From assembly GCF_030547185.1 (NCBI RefSeq), contig NZ_JAUOQR010000008.1:62001-126000 (forward strand): a stretch of DNA of 64,000 nt, in the 5' to 3' direction. The notes under the pieces are model-generated. The model was not told the DNA's origin, made no database searches, and was given only the letters and a program-made list of their open reading frames with translations. This document shows, in pieces, positions 43,822 through 53,820 of the stretch; position 1 is the stretch's first letter; the number at the start of each line of letters is the position of its first letter. The DNA is from Neptuniibacter sp. 1_MG-2023 (GTDB lineage Bacteria > Pseudomonadota > Gammaproteobacteria > Pseudomonadales > Balneatricaceae). The position numbers were made by a program, and so were the translations under genes.

Positions 43822-45468
43822 TTAATGCTCAACAGCCAAATGTTCAAGAAGCTGCTGCAAAGTTAGTGGCATACCAAAATAACGGCCCTGCATTAGCATA
43901 CAACCTTGCTCTGATAACTGTCCTCGCTGACCCTCAGTGCTAACACCATCGGCCAACACTTCAATATCCAGCTTATCCGCAATTTTTAAAACGTTATCAA
44001 TAATTTTATGGCGCCCCTCATCACTATTCATCATAGTGACTAGGCCTGCGTCGAGTTTAATAAAATCAGGATCTATATCACGTATTTTCTCCAGAACCGG
44101 CGCCTCACAAACGAATCCGCTGATGGATAAAAGCGCTTCGCTAGTCAACAGATCAAACAAGGCGCCCTCTTTTTCCAACGCGGTTTGAATATCCACGTCG
44201 ATCATCACCCGCCCTATTTGCTGATATTGGCTTAACTGATTAACCCAACGCTGAATGCTTTCTTTGCTCGATAGCTGCTGAGATTCAATGCGAAAAGAGA
44301 TAAAACGAAGGCTAGGGAAACGCTCCCAAACTACATCTAAAGAGCGCAGTTCTGAATCGATCCAATGCTCAAATTGTTCGATGGAATCTGAATGTTCCAA
44401 CAGTGCTGAAAATTCAGAAAATGGCACTAAGCCTAACTCAGGATGAATCCAACTAGGCCTTGCATGTACAGCCACAACTCGATGACTATAAATACTGTAA
44501 ATAGGCAGATAGGTCATCTGGATTTCATGGCTGACAAGCGCAGTCACCAGATCCTCCTCTCGGAGAATCTGAGGGCCTTTGCTTCTCTCCATTAATGCAC
44601 TATAGGCTCTAAATGTGTTCCGCCCACCCTGCTTAGCCGCATACATCGCAACATCTGCTTTTTTAACCAGATCTTTACCCCGCTCTGCATGTTCGGGATA
44701 GAGTGATATACCTACACTACCACTAATAAAAATCTCTCGATGGTCAACAAACACACCATGGGATAGCTGCTCAACAACCCTTTGTGCCACTTTAACAGCC
44801 GCATCCATACCATCAACAGCCGGTAGCATCATCACGAACTCATCACTACTTAAGCGTGCTAATGCATCTTCATCACGCACCACTGAGCCTAATCTACGTG
44901 CGACCTCCTGCAACAAATTGTCGCCAACATCGCGCCCTAAATTATCGTTAATCCATTTAAAACGGTCCAAATCAACCAGCATTACAGCCAGCTGTTCATT
45001 ATCTGCTTTAGATTTTTCCAGTCGCTTATCCAGTATGCTTTGAAACATCTCCCAATTAAGTAGACGTGTAAGCTCATCATATTGAGGAATTTGTGACGGC
45101 GCTTCAGCGCTAGTTTTTAGCTGACTCATATTAAAAAATTGAGCAATATAACCAACAAACTCATTGTCATTATTGGTTATCTTTATCACATTAAACCAAG
45201 CGGGATAAACAGAACCATTTTTATGCCTATTAAACAGTTCACCCTGCCATACATGAGTATCATTAAGATCAAGCCAAGCTTGCTCGTAGCTCGTATCTGA
45301 TAAATTACCCGCACCTAAGACGCTCGGTTTCTGACCCACAACCTCATCAAAGCTATAACCGGAAATTTGCTGGAAGGCAGGGTTCACCCGAATAATATTA
45401 TTATCCCTATCCGTCACAATCACAGCCTGAGGAGAACATAGAAACAACTGCTGCTCAAAATCTTTCAT
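43822..45468 (-). CDS. Degenerate PAS-GGDEF-EAL protein, likely a c-di-GMP sensor
   Basis: A 548-residue protein with PAS (about 5-120), GGDEF (about 130-290) and EAL-like (about 305-545) domains. The cyclase motif is SSDEF near 207, though the RxxD site (RDED) is kept five residues before it. The EAL domain is clearly degenerate: the EAL Glu position reads VHA (AVHARPSW), the DDFGTG motif is absent (only FVCEAP... FIKLD follows), and AEGVET becomes ADGVS. Both catalytic activities are probably lost. The intact I-site suggests it reads c-di-GMP rather than making or breaking it. Confidence 0.85.
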   Translation of the reverse strand: MKDFEQQLFLCSPQAVIVTDRDNNIIRVNPAFQQISGYSFDEVVGQKPSVLGAGNLSDTSYEQAWLDLNDTHVWQGELFNRHKNGSVYPAWFNVIKITNNDNEFVGYIAQFFNMSQLKTSAEAPSQIPQYDELTRLLNWEMFQSILDKRLEKSKADNEQLAVMLVDLDRFKWINDNLGRDVGDNLLQEVARRLGSVVRDEDALARLSSDEFVMMLPAVDGMDAAVKVAQRVVEQLSHGVFVDHREIFISGSVGISLYPEHAERGKDLVKKADVAMYAAKQGGRNTFRAYSALMERSKGPQILREEDLVTALVSHEIQMTYLPIYSIYSHRVVAVHARPSWIHPELGLVPFSEFSALLEHSDSIEQFEHWIDSELRSLDVVWERFPSLRFISFRIESQQLSSKESIQRWVNQLSQYQQIGRVMIDVDIQTALEKEGALFDLLTSEALLSISGFVCEAPVLEKIRDIDPDFIKLDAGLVTMMNSDEGRHKIIDNVLKIADKLDIEVLADGVSTEGQRGQLSEQGCMLMQGRYFGMPLTLQQLLEHLAVEH

Positions 45469-45543
45469 TATAAAAAACCAACCCCGTCTGGGTTAAATGT
45501 AAATGAGATAACATGTAAAACGGCTTAACTTTTCTATTTAAGA

Positions 45544-45801
45544 CTACGGCTTTTTCTGTAAGGTTTCGTCTAACGCCTTTAACTGCAATTCTAATGCTTC
45601 AACTTTTTCTCTCGTCCGCAACAAAACCGCTTTTTGCGCATCAAACTCTTCTCTACTGACAATATCCAATCGATCAAACGTACCTTGTAGTAGGGATTTC
45701 ACCTGCGCCTTAACGTTTTCTTGGTCTAGCACTTTCGCTTCACCAGAGAATAACTGAGAAAACTGTTCTGCTAAGCCTTCAATTAAATGTGGCTTGATCA
45801 T
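45544..45801 (-). CDS. ubiK: UbiK/YqiC family ubiquinone biosynthesis accessory factor
   Basis: An 85-residue protein with the BMFP/YqiC pattern: an amphipathic first half (PHLIEGLAEQFSQLF) and a C-terminal coiled coil (SREEFDAQKAVLLRTREKVEALELQLKALDE). In E. coli UbiK binds UbiJ and supports aerobic ubiquinone synthesis at the membrane. It is a single gene facing away from the glnK promoter region. The family call rests on length, order of the two parts and the EFDAQKAVL signature. Confidence 0.88.
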   Translation of the reverse strand: MIKPHLIEGLAEQFSQLFSGEAKVLDQENVKAQVKSLLQGTFDRLDIVSREEFDAQKAVLLRTREKVEALELQLKALDETLQKKP

Positions 45802-45879
45802 TTTGTACCTCTAAAATCAGATAAAACACGACTCCAACTATAGCAATAAACCCATAACAAACCAGCCTCTCAAACAACA

Positions 45880-45894
45880 GCACCATTATGGTGC
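45880..45894 (+). promoter_or_regulatory. NtrC-binding site
   Basis: GCACCATTATGGTGC is a perfect 15-base palindrome matching the NtrC consensus GCAC-N7-GTGC. It lies 121 bases upstream of the -24 GG of the sigma-54 promoter, a normal enhancer distance. A second, weaker half-site (GCAC) follows around 45937. Seen in sequence; binding not tested. Confidence 0.85.
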
Positions 45895-46000
45895 ATCTAC
45901 AAAAATAGCACTCAAACAACCGCCCTAAAATATCGCACAAAAATCAACCAAAGACAAAACAAACCAAATAACTAATTGATATTAAAGAGCTTTTAAAACA

Positions 46001-46016
46001 TGGCACATCCTTCGCT
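46001..46016 (+). promoter_or_regulatory. Sigma-54 promoter of glnK-amtB
   Basis: TGGCACATCCTTCGCT matches the -24/-12 consensus: TGGCAC at the -24 element and the conserved GC dinucleotide at -12 with the correct ten-base offset between GG and GC. It precedes glnK by about 88 bases. Together with the NtrC palindrome upstream it indicates nitrogen-limitation control. Confidence 0.85.
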
Positions 46017-46055
46017 ATAGTCAGGGCAAGAATTGGTAATTAACTGTTTACTTAG

Positions 46056-46442
<387 letters not shown>

Positions 46443-46478
46443 ACATAGACTTACGATTGCTTCTGGAGGAACCAACCA

Positions 46479-47735
46479 ATGGAAGAACTTTTAAATTCAA
46501 CAGCTGCTGATGTAACTCAGCTGAAGTATGCCCTAGATACTTTCTATTTCTTAGTATGTGGTGCATTGGTCATGTGGATGGCTGCTGGCTTTGCTATGCT
46601 GGAATCTGGCCTAGTACGTGCTAAAAACACCACAGAAATTCTAACTAAAAACGTCGCGTTATACGCGGTGTCATGCATCATGTACTTAGTTTGCGGTTAC
46701 GCAATCATGTACGGTGGTGACTACCTACTTTCAGGTATTACTGGTGATGGATTCACTGGCGCTGAAGAACCTGCTACTTACGCTCCATCAGCTGACTTCT
46801 TCTTCCAAGTGGTATTCGTAGCGACTGCAATGTCTATCGTTTCTGGTGCCGTTGCTGAGCGTATGAAGCTTTGGGCTTTCCTTGCTTTCGCTATCGTAAT
46901 GACTGGTTTCATCTATCCAATGGAAGGTTCTTGGACTTGGGGTGGCAATGCTGTATTCGGCATGTACACGCTTGGCGATCTAGGTTTCTCTGACTTCGCA
47001 GGTTCTGGTATCGTTCACATGGCTGGTGCTGCTGCAGCTCTTGCTGGTGTTCTGGTTCTTGGTGCTCGTAAAGGCAAATACACTAAAGAAGGTGGCGTTA
47101 ACGCTATCCCTGGTGCCAACCTTCCTCTAGCTACACTAGGTACATTCATCTTGTGGTTGGGTTGGTTCGGTTTCAACGGTGGTTCTGTACTTGCTACATC
47201 CGACGTTGAAAACTCAAACGCTGTTGCTGTTGTGTTCATGAACACTAACGCAGCTGCTGCCGGCGGTGTTGTTGCTGCGCTAATTGTTGCTCGCCTACTG
47301 TTTGGTAAAGCGGATCTAACAATGGCACTTAACGGTGCGCTAGCAGGTCTAGTTGCTATCACTGCTGAACCATCAACTCCTTCTGCACTACAAGCTACAT
47401 TGTTCGGTGCGATGGGTGGTGTATTAGTAGTATTCAGTATCCTAACACTTGATAAAATGAAGATTGATGACCCAGTCGGTGCAATCTCTGTACACGGTGT
47501 TGTAGGTCTTCTAGGTCTTCTACTAGTACCACTAACTAACGATGGTGCTGCGTTCTCTGGCCAGATCATTGGTGCACTAACTATCTTCGGTTGGGTATTC
47601 GGAACAAGCTTGGTTACTTGGTTTGTAATTAAAGCGGTTATCGGTGTACGTGTAACTGAAGAAGAAGAGTACGAAGGTGTAGATATCTCTGAATGTGGTA
47701 TGGAAGCATACCCAGAGTTTACATCTGCTAAGTAA
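46479..47735 (+). CDS. amtB: Ammonium transporter AmtB
   Basis: A 418-residue Amt/Rh channel with about 11 membrane helices. It has the early LVMWMAAGFAMLESGLVRAKN motif, MEGSWTWGG, the pore region WLGWFGFNGGS, and DDPVGAISVHGVVG carrying the pore His. E. coli AmtB has a cleaved signal sequence; here no clear cleavage site is seen in the N-terminus, and the C-terminal tail that contacts GlnK ends in VDISECGMEAYPEF. It imports ammonium (NH3/NH4+) and is gated by GlnK. A TTCG-loop terminator follows. Confidence 0.95.
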   Translation: MEELLNSTAADVTQLKYALDTFYFLVCGALVMWMAAGFAMLESGLVRAKNTTEILTKNVALYAVSCIMYLVCGYAIMYGGDYLLSGITGDGFTGAEEPATYAPSADFFFQVVFVATAMSIVSGAVAERMKLWAFLAFAIVMTGFIYPMEGSWTWGGNAVFGMYTLGDLGFSDFAGSGIVHMAGAAAALAGVLVLGARKGKYTKEGGVNAIPGANLPLATLGTFILWLGWFGFNGGSVLATSDVENSNAVAVVFMNTNAAAAGGVVAALIVARLLFGKADLTMALNGALAGLVAITAEPSTPSALQATLFGAMGGVLVVFSILTLDKMKIDDPVGAISVHGVVGLLGLLLVPLTNDGAAFSGQIIGALTIFGWVFGTSLVTWFVIKAVIGVRVTEEEEYEGVDISECGMEAYPEFTSAK

Positions 47736-47750
47736 TCTATCTCTAGATTG

Positions 47751-47778
47751 AAAAGGGGTGCTTCGGCACCCTTTTTTT
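47751..47778 (+). terminator. Terminator after amtB
   Basis: GGGTGC (47756-47761) and GCACCC (47766-47771) enclose a stable TTCG tetraloop, extended by an A-run on the left, and are followed by seven T bases. It separates glnK-amtB from the second PII gene. Confidence 0.9.
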
Positions 47779-47882
47779 GTATTATTAACAAGCGCTTTTG
47801 AACCCCCTCCTGTAAATCTGATATACCACTCTGCATTTTTCTAGGTATACTTATCCCCATAGTTCACTGTAGTTAAAACTGC

Positions 47883-47904
47883 TAAGTGTTGAGCTAAACA
47901 CTTA
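47883..47904 (+). promoter_or_regulatory. Palindromic element upstream of second PII gene
   Basis: TAAGTGTT (47883-47890) is exactly inverted at 47897-47904 around GAGCTA. It lies 28 bases before the start codon, with no T-run after it, so it looks like an operator or a leader hairpin rather than a terminator. Its meaning is unknown. Confidence 0.45.
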
Positions 47905-47905
47905 A

Positions 47906-48271
<366 letters not shown>

Positions 48272-48275
48272 AAAC

Positions 48276-48303
48276 AAAAAAGCGCCTAACGGCGCTTTTT
48301 TTT
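48276..48303 (+). terminator. Terminator after second PII gene
   Basis: AAAAAAGCGCC (48276-48286) pairs with GGCGCTTTTTT (48291-48301) around a TAAC loop, with eight T bases at the end. Confidence 0.93.
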
Positions 48304-48401
48304 ACTAAAAGACAAAACGCTGAGCCAAATCAAACTATTTAAATGAAATAAAGTTCATTATTTAGTGGTTTTCAGCAAACAATTAAAACAAAAATAATAT
48401 A

Positions 48402-50525
48402 ATGTCGAAACTATTAACATCTAAAAATAACATCAAAATGCTGATCGACTGGTTTAGCCAATCCAGTATCGGTATTTTGTTACTTGATCACTCACTGCAA
48501 CCGGTGGCGAGTAATCCCTACGCGCTCGAACTCATTTGGGGGGCCGCGCAAACAGCCGAGTCAAAAAGTGAATTGCCTCAACTATTTAAACAAAAGATCA
48601 AGGCTCATTTAGACCGCCTGAAAAATACTGATATTCAACATCACTCCGATTATCAGCTTATAGAGCAATCTAATTCGCCTCCTATTCTACTCAAGATCGA
48701 ATGTTCTCTAGTCGAAATAGACCCAACAGAACAAGGCTTTTTCATTACCCTTCGTAATGCGAGTAAAAATGCTCATTTGGCAAGAGAGCTCAAACTGTTT
48801 AGGAATGCTGTAGAAAACACAGGAAGCGCTGTAGTTATTACGAATGCTCAAGGTGAAATAGAGTACGCCAACACTCGTTTCAGCGATATTACCGGTTATA
48901 GCTTTCCTGAGATACAGGGTAAAAAAACCAGCATTTTACGCTCAGACACAACATCAAAGGGTGCCCATGACAACCTATGGAAAACCATTAGTCGTCATAA
49001 AAAATGGCATGGAACACTTCTAAATAAACGGAAGGACGGCACTACATATTGGTCTTTACAAAATATATCGCCAATACATGATGAGCTAGGAAATATAACG
49101 AACTTTGTCTCAGTCAGTGAAGATATCTCTAAAATAAAAGAGCATGATCAGCAACTGGAAAAAATGGCTTATTTTGACCCACTCACCAATTTAGGCAATC
49201 GTCGAAACTTCAGACGAACCCTTGATCAATATCTGCAAAGCCCAGCCAATGATGGCCCCCATGCTCTACTGCTTCTGGATTTAGATCATTTCAAGCAGAT
49301 AAACGACACTATGGGTCATGAAGCAGGCGACGCTTTACTGAACACCATCGCCAATAGGCTCTGCTATTGCGTGCCAGATCAGGCCTCTGTCTTTAGATTA
49401 GGCGGCGATGAATTTACCATCATATTCCATGCACTGAATGACCCTAATTTAATTATCCATAATGTAAATGAGATTCTGAGACTCCTCTCACAGCCAGTAC
49501 AAATAGGCTTCCATGATGTGAGAATCACCGTCAGCATAGGGATAACCTTAATTGGTGCCGATAGCCAAGATCCGAGCGACCTGTTAAGAAATGCAGATTT
49601 GGCTATGTATCATGCTAAGCAACTCGGGCGAAACACCTTTGCTTTTTATGAAACACATATGGATGAAAAAGCTCAACGAATACTAAGTATCGAGCACGAT
49701 TTAAGAAACGCACTCACAAGCAAGCAATTATCCTTAGTCTACCAACCTCAAGTTGATGGGAAGGATGGGCGAATTTCTGCAATAGAAGCTCTTTTACGCT
49801 GGGAACATCCGAGCAGAGGGACGATTCCACCCGACGAGTTCATTCCCCATGCAGAAGAAACAGGGGCGATTATTCCTATTGGCCGCTGGGTATTACTAGA
49901 AGCTTGCAAAGCAGCCCAGCAGTTGCAAGATGAAGGCTTGCCGCCTTTAAAGGTCTGTGTAAATTTATCCGCCCGACAGTTCGATGATCCCGATCTAATT
50001 GAACATATTGAGGAAGCTATTTATAAATCCGGCTTGGCCTCAGAATGGCTAGAATTAGAGATCACCGAAAGTATGCTAATGCGTGATATGCAGCATGCTA
50101 TAGAGACACTTAAAAAAATAAAAATGATGGGTATCAGCTTAGCTATAGATGATTTTGGAACAGGCTATTCATCATTAAGTCATTTAAAGAAAATGCCCGT
50201 AGACCTATTAAAAGTAGACCGCTCTTTCCTACAAGACATCCCTGCCGATAAAGACAATATTGCTATTACATCAACCATTATCGCCATGGCAAAACAACTG
50301 GGCTTAAGTGTAGTAGCAGAAGGCGTAGAAACTAAAGAGCAGATGCTCTTTCTCCAAGGGATAGACTGCAGGATGATGCAAGGGTTCCTATTTAGCCGAC
50401 CCATCAGTTTTGAAACATTCAAAACTCTGTACCAGACCTGTCAGTTTCATTGCGGGATATGCAAAGAATATGAAATATGCACATTAAAACAGGATGCCGA
50501 AAAAGGTGTGTCTTTTCTCAATTAA
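48402..50525 (+). CDS. PAS-PAS-GGDEF-EAL bifunctional c-di-GMP protein
   Basis: A 707-residue protein. A weak PAS-like N-terminal part (about 10-120) and a typical PAS/PAC domain (about 128-245, ANTRFSDITGYSFPEIQGK) precede GGDEF (about 255-415) and EAL (about 430-675). GGDEF is intact near 334, but the RxxD inhibitory site is missing (PDQA at that place), so product inhibition would be weak. The EAL domain keeps EALLRWEHP (E462), ELEITES, IDDFGTGYSS, KVDRSF and AEGVET. The last 35 residues hold four Cys (CQFHCGICKEYEICTL), a possible metal-binding tail. No N-terminal membrane helix is seen. Confidence 0.9.
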   Translation: MSKLLTSKNNIKMLIDWFSQSSIGILLLDHSLQPVASNPYALELIWGAAQTAESKSELPQLFKQKIKAHLDRLKNTDIQHHSDYQLIEQSNSPPILLKIECSLVEIDPTEQGFFITLRNASKNAHLARELKLFRNAVENTGSAVVITNAQGEIEYANTRFSDITGYSFPEIQGKKTSILRSDTTSKGAHDNLWKTISRHKKWHGTLLNKRKDGTTYWSLQNISPIHDELGNITNFVSVSEDISKIKEHDQQLEKMAYFDPLTNLGNRRNFRRTLDQYLQSPANDGPHALLLLDLDHFKQINDTMGHEAGDALLNTIANRLCYCVPDQASVFRLGGDEFTIIFHALNDPNLIIHNVNEILRLLSQPVQIGFHDVRITVSIGITLIGADSQDPSDLLRNADLAMYHAKQLGRNTFAFYETHMDEKAQRILSIEHDLRNALTSKQLSLVYQPQVDGKDGRISAIEALLRWEHPSRGTIPPDEFIPHAEETGAIIPIGRWVLLEACKAAQQLQDEGLPPLKVCVNLSARQFDDPDLIEHIEEAIYKSGLASEWLELEITESMLMRDMQHAIETLKKIKMMGISLAIDDFGTGYSSLSHLKKMPVDLLKVDRSFLQDIPADKDNIAITSTIIAMAKQLGLSVVAEGVETKEQMLFLQGIDCRMMQGFLFSRPISFETFKTLYQTCQFHCGICKEYEICTLKQDAEKGVSFLN

Positions 50526-50687
50526 AAAACGACTAACCGGAAGGCAAAGCCCGTCCTTATTAGAATCAACACTGTTCTCTGTCTGTATATCCTGAGCATA
50601 TATCCTATAAAAGCTCGTTTAATATCAGGCCGAACCCAACACCCTCTATGTAGTGGTCTACAATGTTAAATAATATTAATAAATATA

Positions 50688-51491
50688 ATGGCTTTTGAGC
50701 GTTTTATGGCTAAATTAGTTTTAGGTTATATCTGCCTATTGCTCGCCTTCCCAGCACAGTCGCACACTGCACCACTTGAGTTTAAAACAACTCATTTACC
50801 TCCCTTTATGTTCACTAGAGATGGAAATGTAGAGGGACCTGGCAAAGAGATTATTGCAGCAGCATGTAAAGCTGAGCAGTTAGCATGTCACTTTGAGATG
50901 CTCCCATGGCGACGTGCCCATCAAGCGGTCAAGAGAGGTACGGCTGACGGTTTATTCCTAGTAGGGAAAAATAGCGATAGAGCAAAATGGCTGTACTTCA
51001 GTCCGCCTATTTTAGAAACAGGTTACGGCTTTTTCTCCCATAGCAGTCTGGATGTAAACTACACCCGCTTAGAGAGCTTAGCGGGTTTATGTGTCGCCGT
51101 AAATTCGCCCTCTAACATGCTGAATCGTTTAAAAGGCATCAGAGAGGAGATGGTGTCTAGTAACATAGAACCGATTAAAATCATCACTACAACCAACTTC
51201 CCTACCGCCATCAAGATGGTCAATGGTGCCCGATGTGATTTGGTTTTCGGTAACGTAGATGTAGTAAAAACAGTTATCAAAGAACTACAGCTGGCATCTA
51301 TACGCCCTGCAGGTTTCTATAAGCATGTTTTCTATTACGTAGGGCTATCAAAAAGCAGATTTTCTAAAGATCTAGTTGATAGGTTCAATCAGCAATTGAT
51401 GCAACTCTATCAACAAGGAAAAATCCAAACGATCTTAAGGCGTTATGATTTAACGCCTGCAGACCTTACGGACACCGATTGGGATTATTGA
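50688..51491 (+). CDS. Orphan family-3 solute-binding protein
   Basis: A 267-residue secreted protein. A signal peptide (about 8-26, LVLGYICLLLAFPAQSH) is followed by an amino-acid-type SBP_bac_3 domain: TTHLPPFMF, MLPWRRAHQAVKRGTADGLF, AVNSPSNMLNRL, and a terminal QQLMQLYQQGKIQTILRRY. ATG 50688 is listed; ATG 50706 is an alternative that would shorten the n-region. No ABC permease or ATPase is beside it. Position after a GGDEF-EAL gene is a suggestive but unproven link to sensing. Confidence 0.8.
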   Translation: MAFERFMAKLVLGYICLLLAFPAQSHTAPLEFKTTHLPPFMFTRDGNVEGPGKEIIAAACKAEQLACHFEMLPWRRAHQAVKRGTADGLFLVGKNSDRAKWLYFSPPILETGYGFFSHSSLDVNYTRLESLAGLCVAVNSPSNMLNRLKGIREEMVSSNIEPIKIITTTNFPTAIKMVNGARCDLVFGNVDVVKTVIKELQLASIRPAGFYKHVFYYVGLSKSRFSKDLVDRFNQQLMQLYQQGKIQTILRRYDLTPADLTDTDWDY

Positions 51492-51554
51492 GAATCCGAT
51501 AATCGCCTATAACAGCGTCCCGTTAAAATTACCTAGTCTTAGGTAAATTATCTT

Positions 51555-52937
51555 TTACTGATTACGTGCACAAGGCAAGCGGATTATAGCTTCTAGTCCA
51601 CCTTCTGGATGATTACGTAAAACGAGCGTTCCGCCTAAGCGCTCTATCGCACGCTGCGCAATACTTAGGCCTAAGCCATACCCTTCTGTCTGACTCTGCC
51701 CTCTATAGAAGGGATTACATAACTGTGTCAATTGCTCTTCAGTAACACCTGGGCCATGATCTCGAATACAAACAACACACTGATCTGCTTTATCCACCGT
51801 TAAATCAATTTGAGTGCCTTCGGGTGTATGTTTACAGGCATTACCTAAAATATTATTAATCGCTCGCTCCAGCAATTTAACATTCACGCCGATCTCACAA
51901 TCGGACTTCATATCAAGGCAGAACTCCCTTTTTGGATAGGCAAAATGTGCATCATCCACCCATTCCTGTAACAAAGGATAGAGCCATACATTTTCACCAA
52001 GCCCCTCCATCTGCTCAAGGCGAGACAAAGATAGAATCTCCCCGATCAATTGATCTAAGCGCTGACATTCACGAATAATTCGCTGTACCGCTTTATCATC
52101 TTCTCCCATGCGCTGTTCAGCTATACCCGCAGCTGCCTGCAAACGGGCTAAAGGAGCACGGAGCTCATGGGAAACATCCTGCATTAAACGTTGATGCGAT
52201 GTGATTGTCTGTTGTACATAATCAGCCATGTGATCAAAATCACGGGCCAGCTCACCTAATTCATCCCCTCTTTTACGCAGTTTTTTATCAGTACGACGTT
52301 CTAATTCTCCACGATAAATCGCCTGACTATGCTCTCGCAGCAAGTTTAATGGCCTTGTGATAATCATCGAAACGAGCAGCGCGCCTGCAGAAGCGATCAG
52401 AAGTATAAGTACCATCTGCACGGACAGAATCGTCGCTAAAACATGGGTAAATGGCGAAGCATCCCAATGCAGATCTACATCAACTTGATAAATGTTCCCA
52501 CTATCGGAGCTCACATTAAAAACATAAAGCGAATCCGCATCACGCCGGAAGTTATTAAAACCAATCACTTTTTTCTTTTGCTTTAGATCAGTAATAAAAA
52601 CGCGTTCGGAAATATTCCACCAAACATCACGACGAAAATTTTCACGCTGATTGTTGTCCCTAGCGTGTTTGTCCTTTTTACCGCTCTCCTTATCATCGTC
52701 ATCATCGCGATGCCGCGGCGGTGGAGGTGGGCGCGGCAATAAGGTTTGAAAGCCTTTACGCTCATACTTTTCAACCATTATCTCTGCATAGCCTTGAGCT
52801 TTCGCAGTGACGACCTCTTTAAAACGATCTTGCTCAGTAACTGCGCCGACAAAGAAAATCGTTGCCAGTAGCACGATAAAGCTGACGGCCCAAATAGAGG
52901 CAAAAACTTTCCAGAATAGACGCTTATACCACTTCAT
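51555..52937 (-). CDS. cpxA: CpxA-like sensor histidine kinase
   Basis: A 460-residue membrane kinase. TM1 is about 11-32 and TM2 about 165-190, with a periplasmic sensor between them that contains an unusual Pro-rich then Asp/Lys-rich stretch (about 68-92, RPPPPPRHRDDDDDKE). HAMP, the DHp with H257 in VSHELRAPLARL, N-box (NNILGNACKHTP), DHGPGV and GYGLGLSIA follow. All kinase motifs are intact. It overlaps the regulator by four bases. The CpxR boxes in the divergent promoter support the Cpx name. Confidence 0.88.
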   Translation of the reverse strand: MKWYKRLFWKVFASIWAVSFIVLLATIFFVGAVTEQDRFKEVVTAKAQGYAEIMVEKYERKGFQTLLPRPPPPPRHRDDDDDKESGKKDKHARDNNQRENFRRDVWWNISERVFITDLKQKKKVIGFNNFRRDADSLYVFNVSSDSGNIYQVDVDLHWDASPFTHVLATILSVQMVLILLIASAGALLVSMIITRPLNLLREHSQAIYRGELERRTDKKLRKRGDELGELARDFDHMADYVQQTITSHQRLMQDVSHELRAPLARLQAAAGIAEQRMGEDDKAVQRIIRECQRLDQLIGEILSLSRLEQMEGLGENVWLYPLLQEWVDDAHFAYPKREFCLDMKSDCEIGVNVKLLERAINNILGNACKHTPEGTQIDLTVDKADQCVVCIRDHGPGVTEEQLTQLCNPFYRGQSQTEGYGLGLSIAQRAIERLGGTLVLRNHPEGGLEAIIRLPCARNQ

Positions 52938-53644
52938 TGCTCACCTTTAACAAACTGATAACCTACTCCACGCACCGTTTTAATAAGCTCTTTTCCTGAA
53001 AGATGCTCCGCTAACTTCTGCCTAACTCGGCTAACATGAACATCAATAGCTCTATCATAAGCAGCGAGCTTCCGATGAAGCACCAGTTCAGTCAGCTGCT
53101 CTTTCTCTAAAACATTACCTGCATTAGCAATAAGGTAAGCCAATACATTAAATTCGGTACCCGTCAGATCAATTTCGTTTCCATTTACTTTTACTTCGCG
53201 AATACCTGGATCTAAACTAACGCCACCAACAGCCACTGAAGCTTCAGGAAAGAGCGTAGTTCGCTGTTGAGGCTCTGCACGCCTAAGTACCGCTCTAATA
53301 CGCGCAAGCAGCTCACGAGGATTACAGGGCTTACTCAGGTAATCATCCGCCCCCATCTCTAATCCAAGAATACGATCAATATCCTCACCCCGACCCGTTA
53401 ACATAATGACGGGAAGCTGAACCTTAGGGCGAATCTGTTGTAATAACTCCAAGCCACTTTTACCTGGCATCATTACATCCAAAATAATCAGATCATAACG
53501 ATCCGCACGGGCCAACCGCTCACAAGCCTCATCGGCATTATGTGCATACTCCATCAGATAGCCTTCGTGCTCCAGATAGTCCCCTATCAATTCACACAAC
53601 TCTGTATCGTCATCGACCATAAGTAGTCGTTGCTTGTCACCCAT
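52934..53644 (-). CDS. cpxR: CpxR-like response regulator
   Basis: A 236-residue OmpR-family regulator. The start is ATG 53644, with GGGAAG seven bases upstream, five codons inside the longest frame. The receiver has D11/D12, D56 (ILDVMMP), T83 and K105; the winged-helix domain ends in KTVRGVGYQF. The CpxR boxes of type GTAAA-N5-GTAAA upstream of both divergent cpxP genes are the main evidence for Cpx identity. It is encoded first in the cpxRA unit, which also lies beside one of these boxes and may be autoregulated. Confidence 0.9.
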   Translation of the reverse strand: MGDKQRLLMVDDDTELCELIGDYLEHEGYLMEYAHNADEACERLARADRYDLIILDVMMPGKSGLELLQQIRPKVQLPVIMLTGRGEDIDRILGLEMGADDYLSKPCNPRELLARIRAVLRRAEPQQRTTLFPEASVAVGGVSLDPGIREVKVNGNEIDLTGTEFNVLAYLIANAGNVLEKEQLTELVLHRKLAAYDRAIDVHVSRVRQKLAEHLSGKELIKTVRGVGYQFVKGEQ

Positions 53645-53729
53645 GCTTATACTTCCCAACTATTAGTTATCAATACTGCCATTAAATAATAGAGCTTTTA
53701 GCTTTAAAAAACCTGACCGTTAATGCGCA

Positions 53730-53744
53730 TTTACTAAACTTTAC
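53730..53744 (-). promoter_or_regulatory. CpxR box upstream of first cpxP copy
   Basis: TTTACTAAACTTTAC is the reverse complement of GTAAAGTTTAGTAAA, an exact GTAAA-N5-GTAAA CpxR box. It lies between divergent cpxR and cpxP and could serve both. Confidence 0.9.
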
Positions 53745-53820
53745 AACTCCTATACCCAACTTTGCAGTGACATCACGCAAACTTCACTACATCGAAACAG
53801 ACAACACCGGAGAGAACAAA

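Noticed and set aside
47015..47860. 281-residue frame opposite amtB
   Set aside because: It lies antisense to a clear ammonium transporter, its composition (Pro, Thr, Ala rich) is what the shadow of a strongly codon-biased gene gives, and it has no ribosome site.
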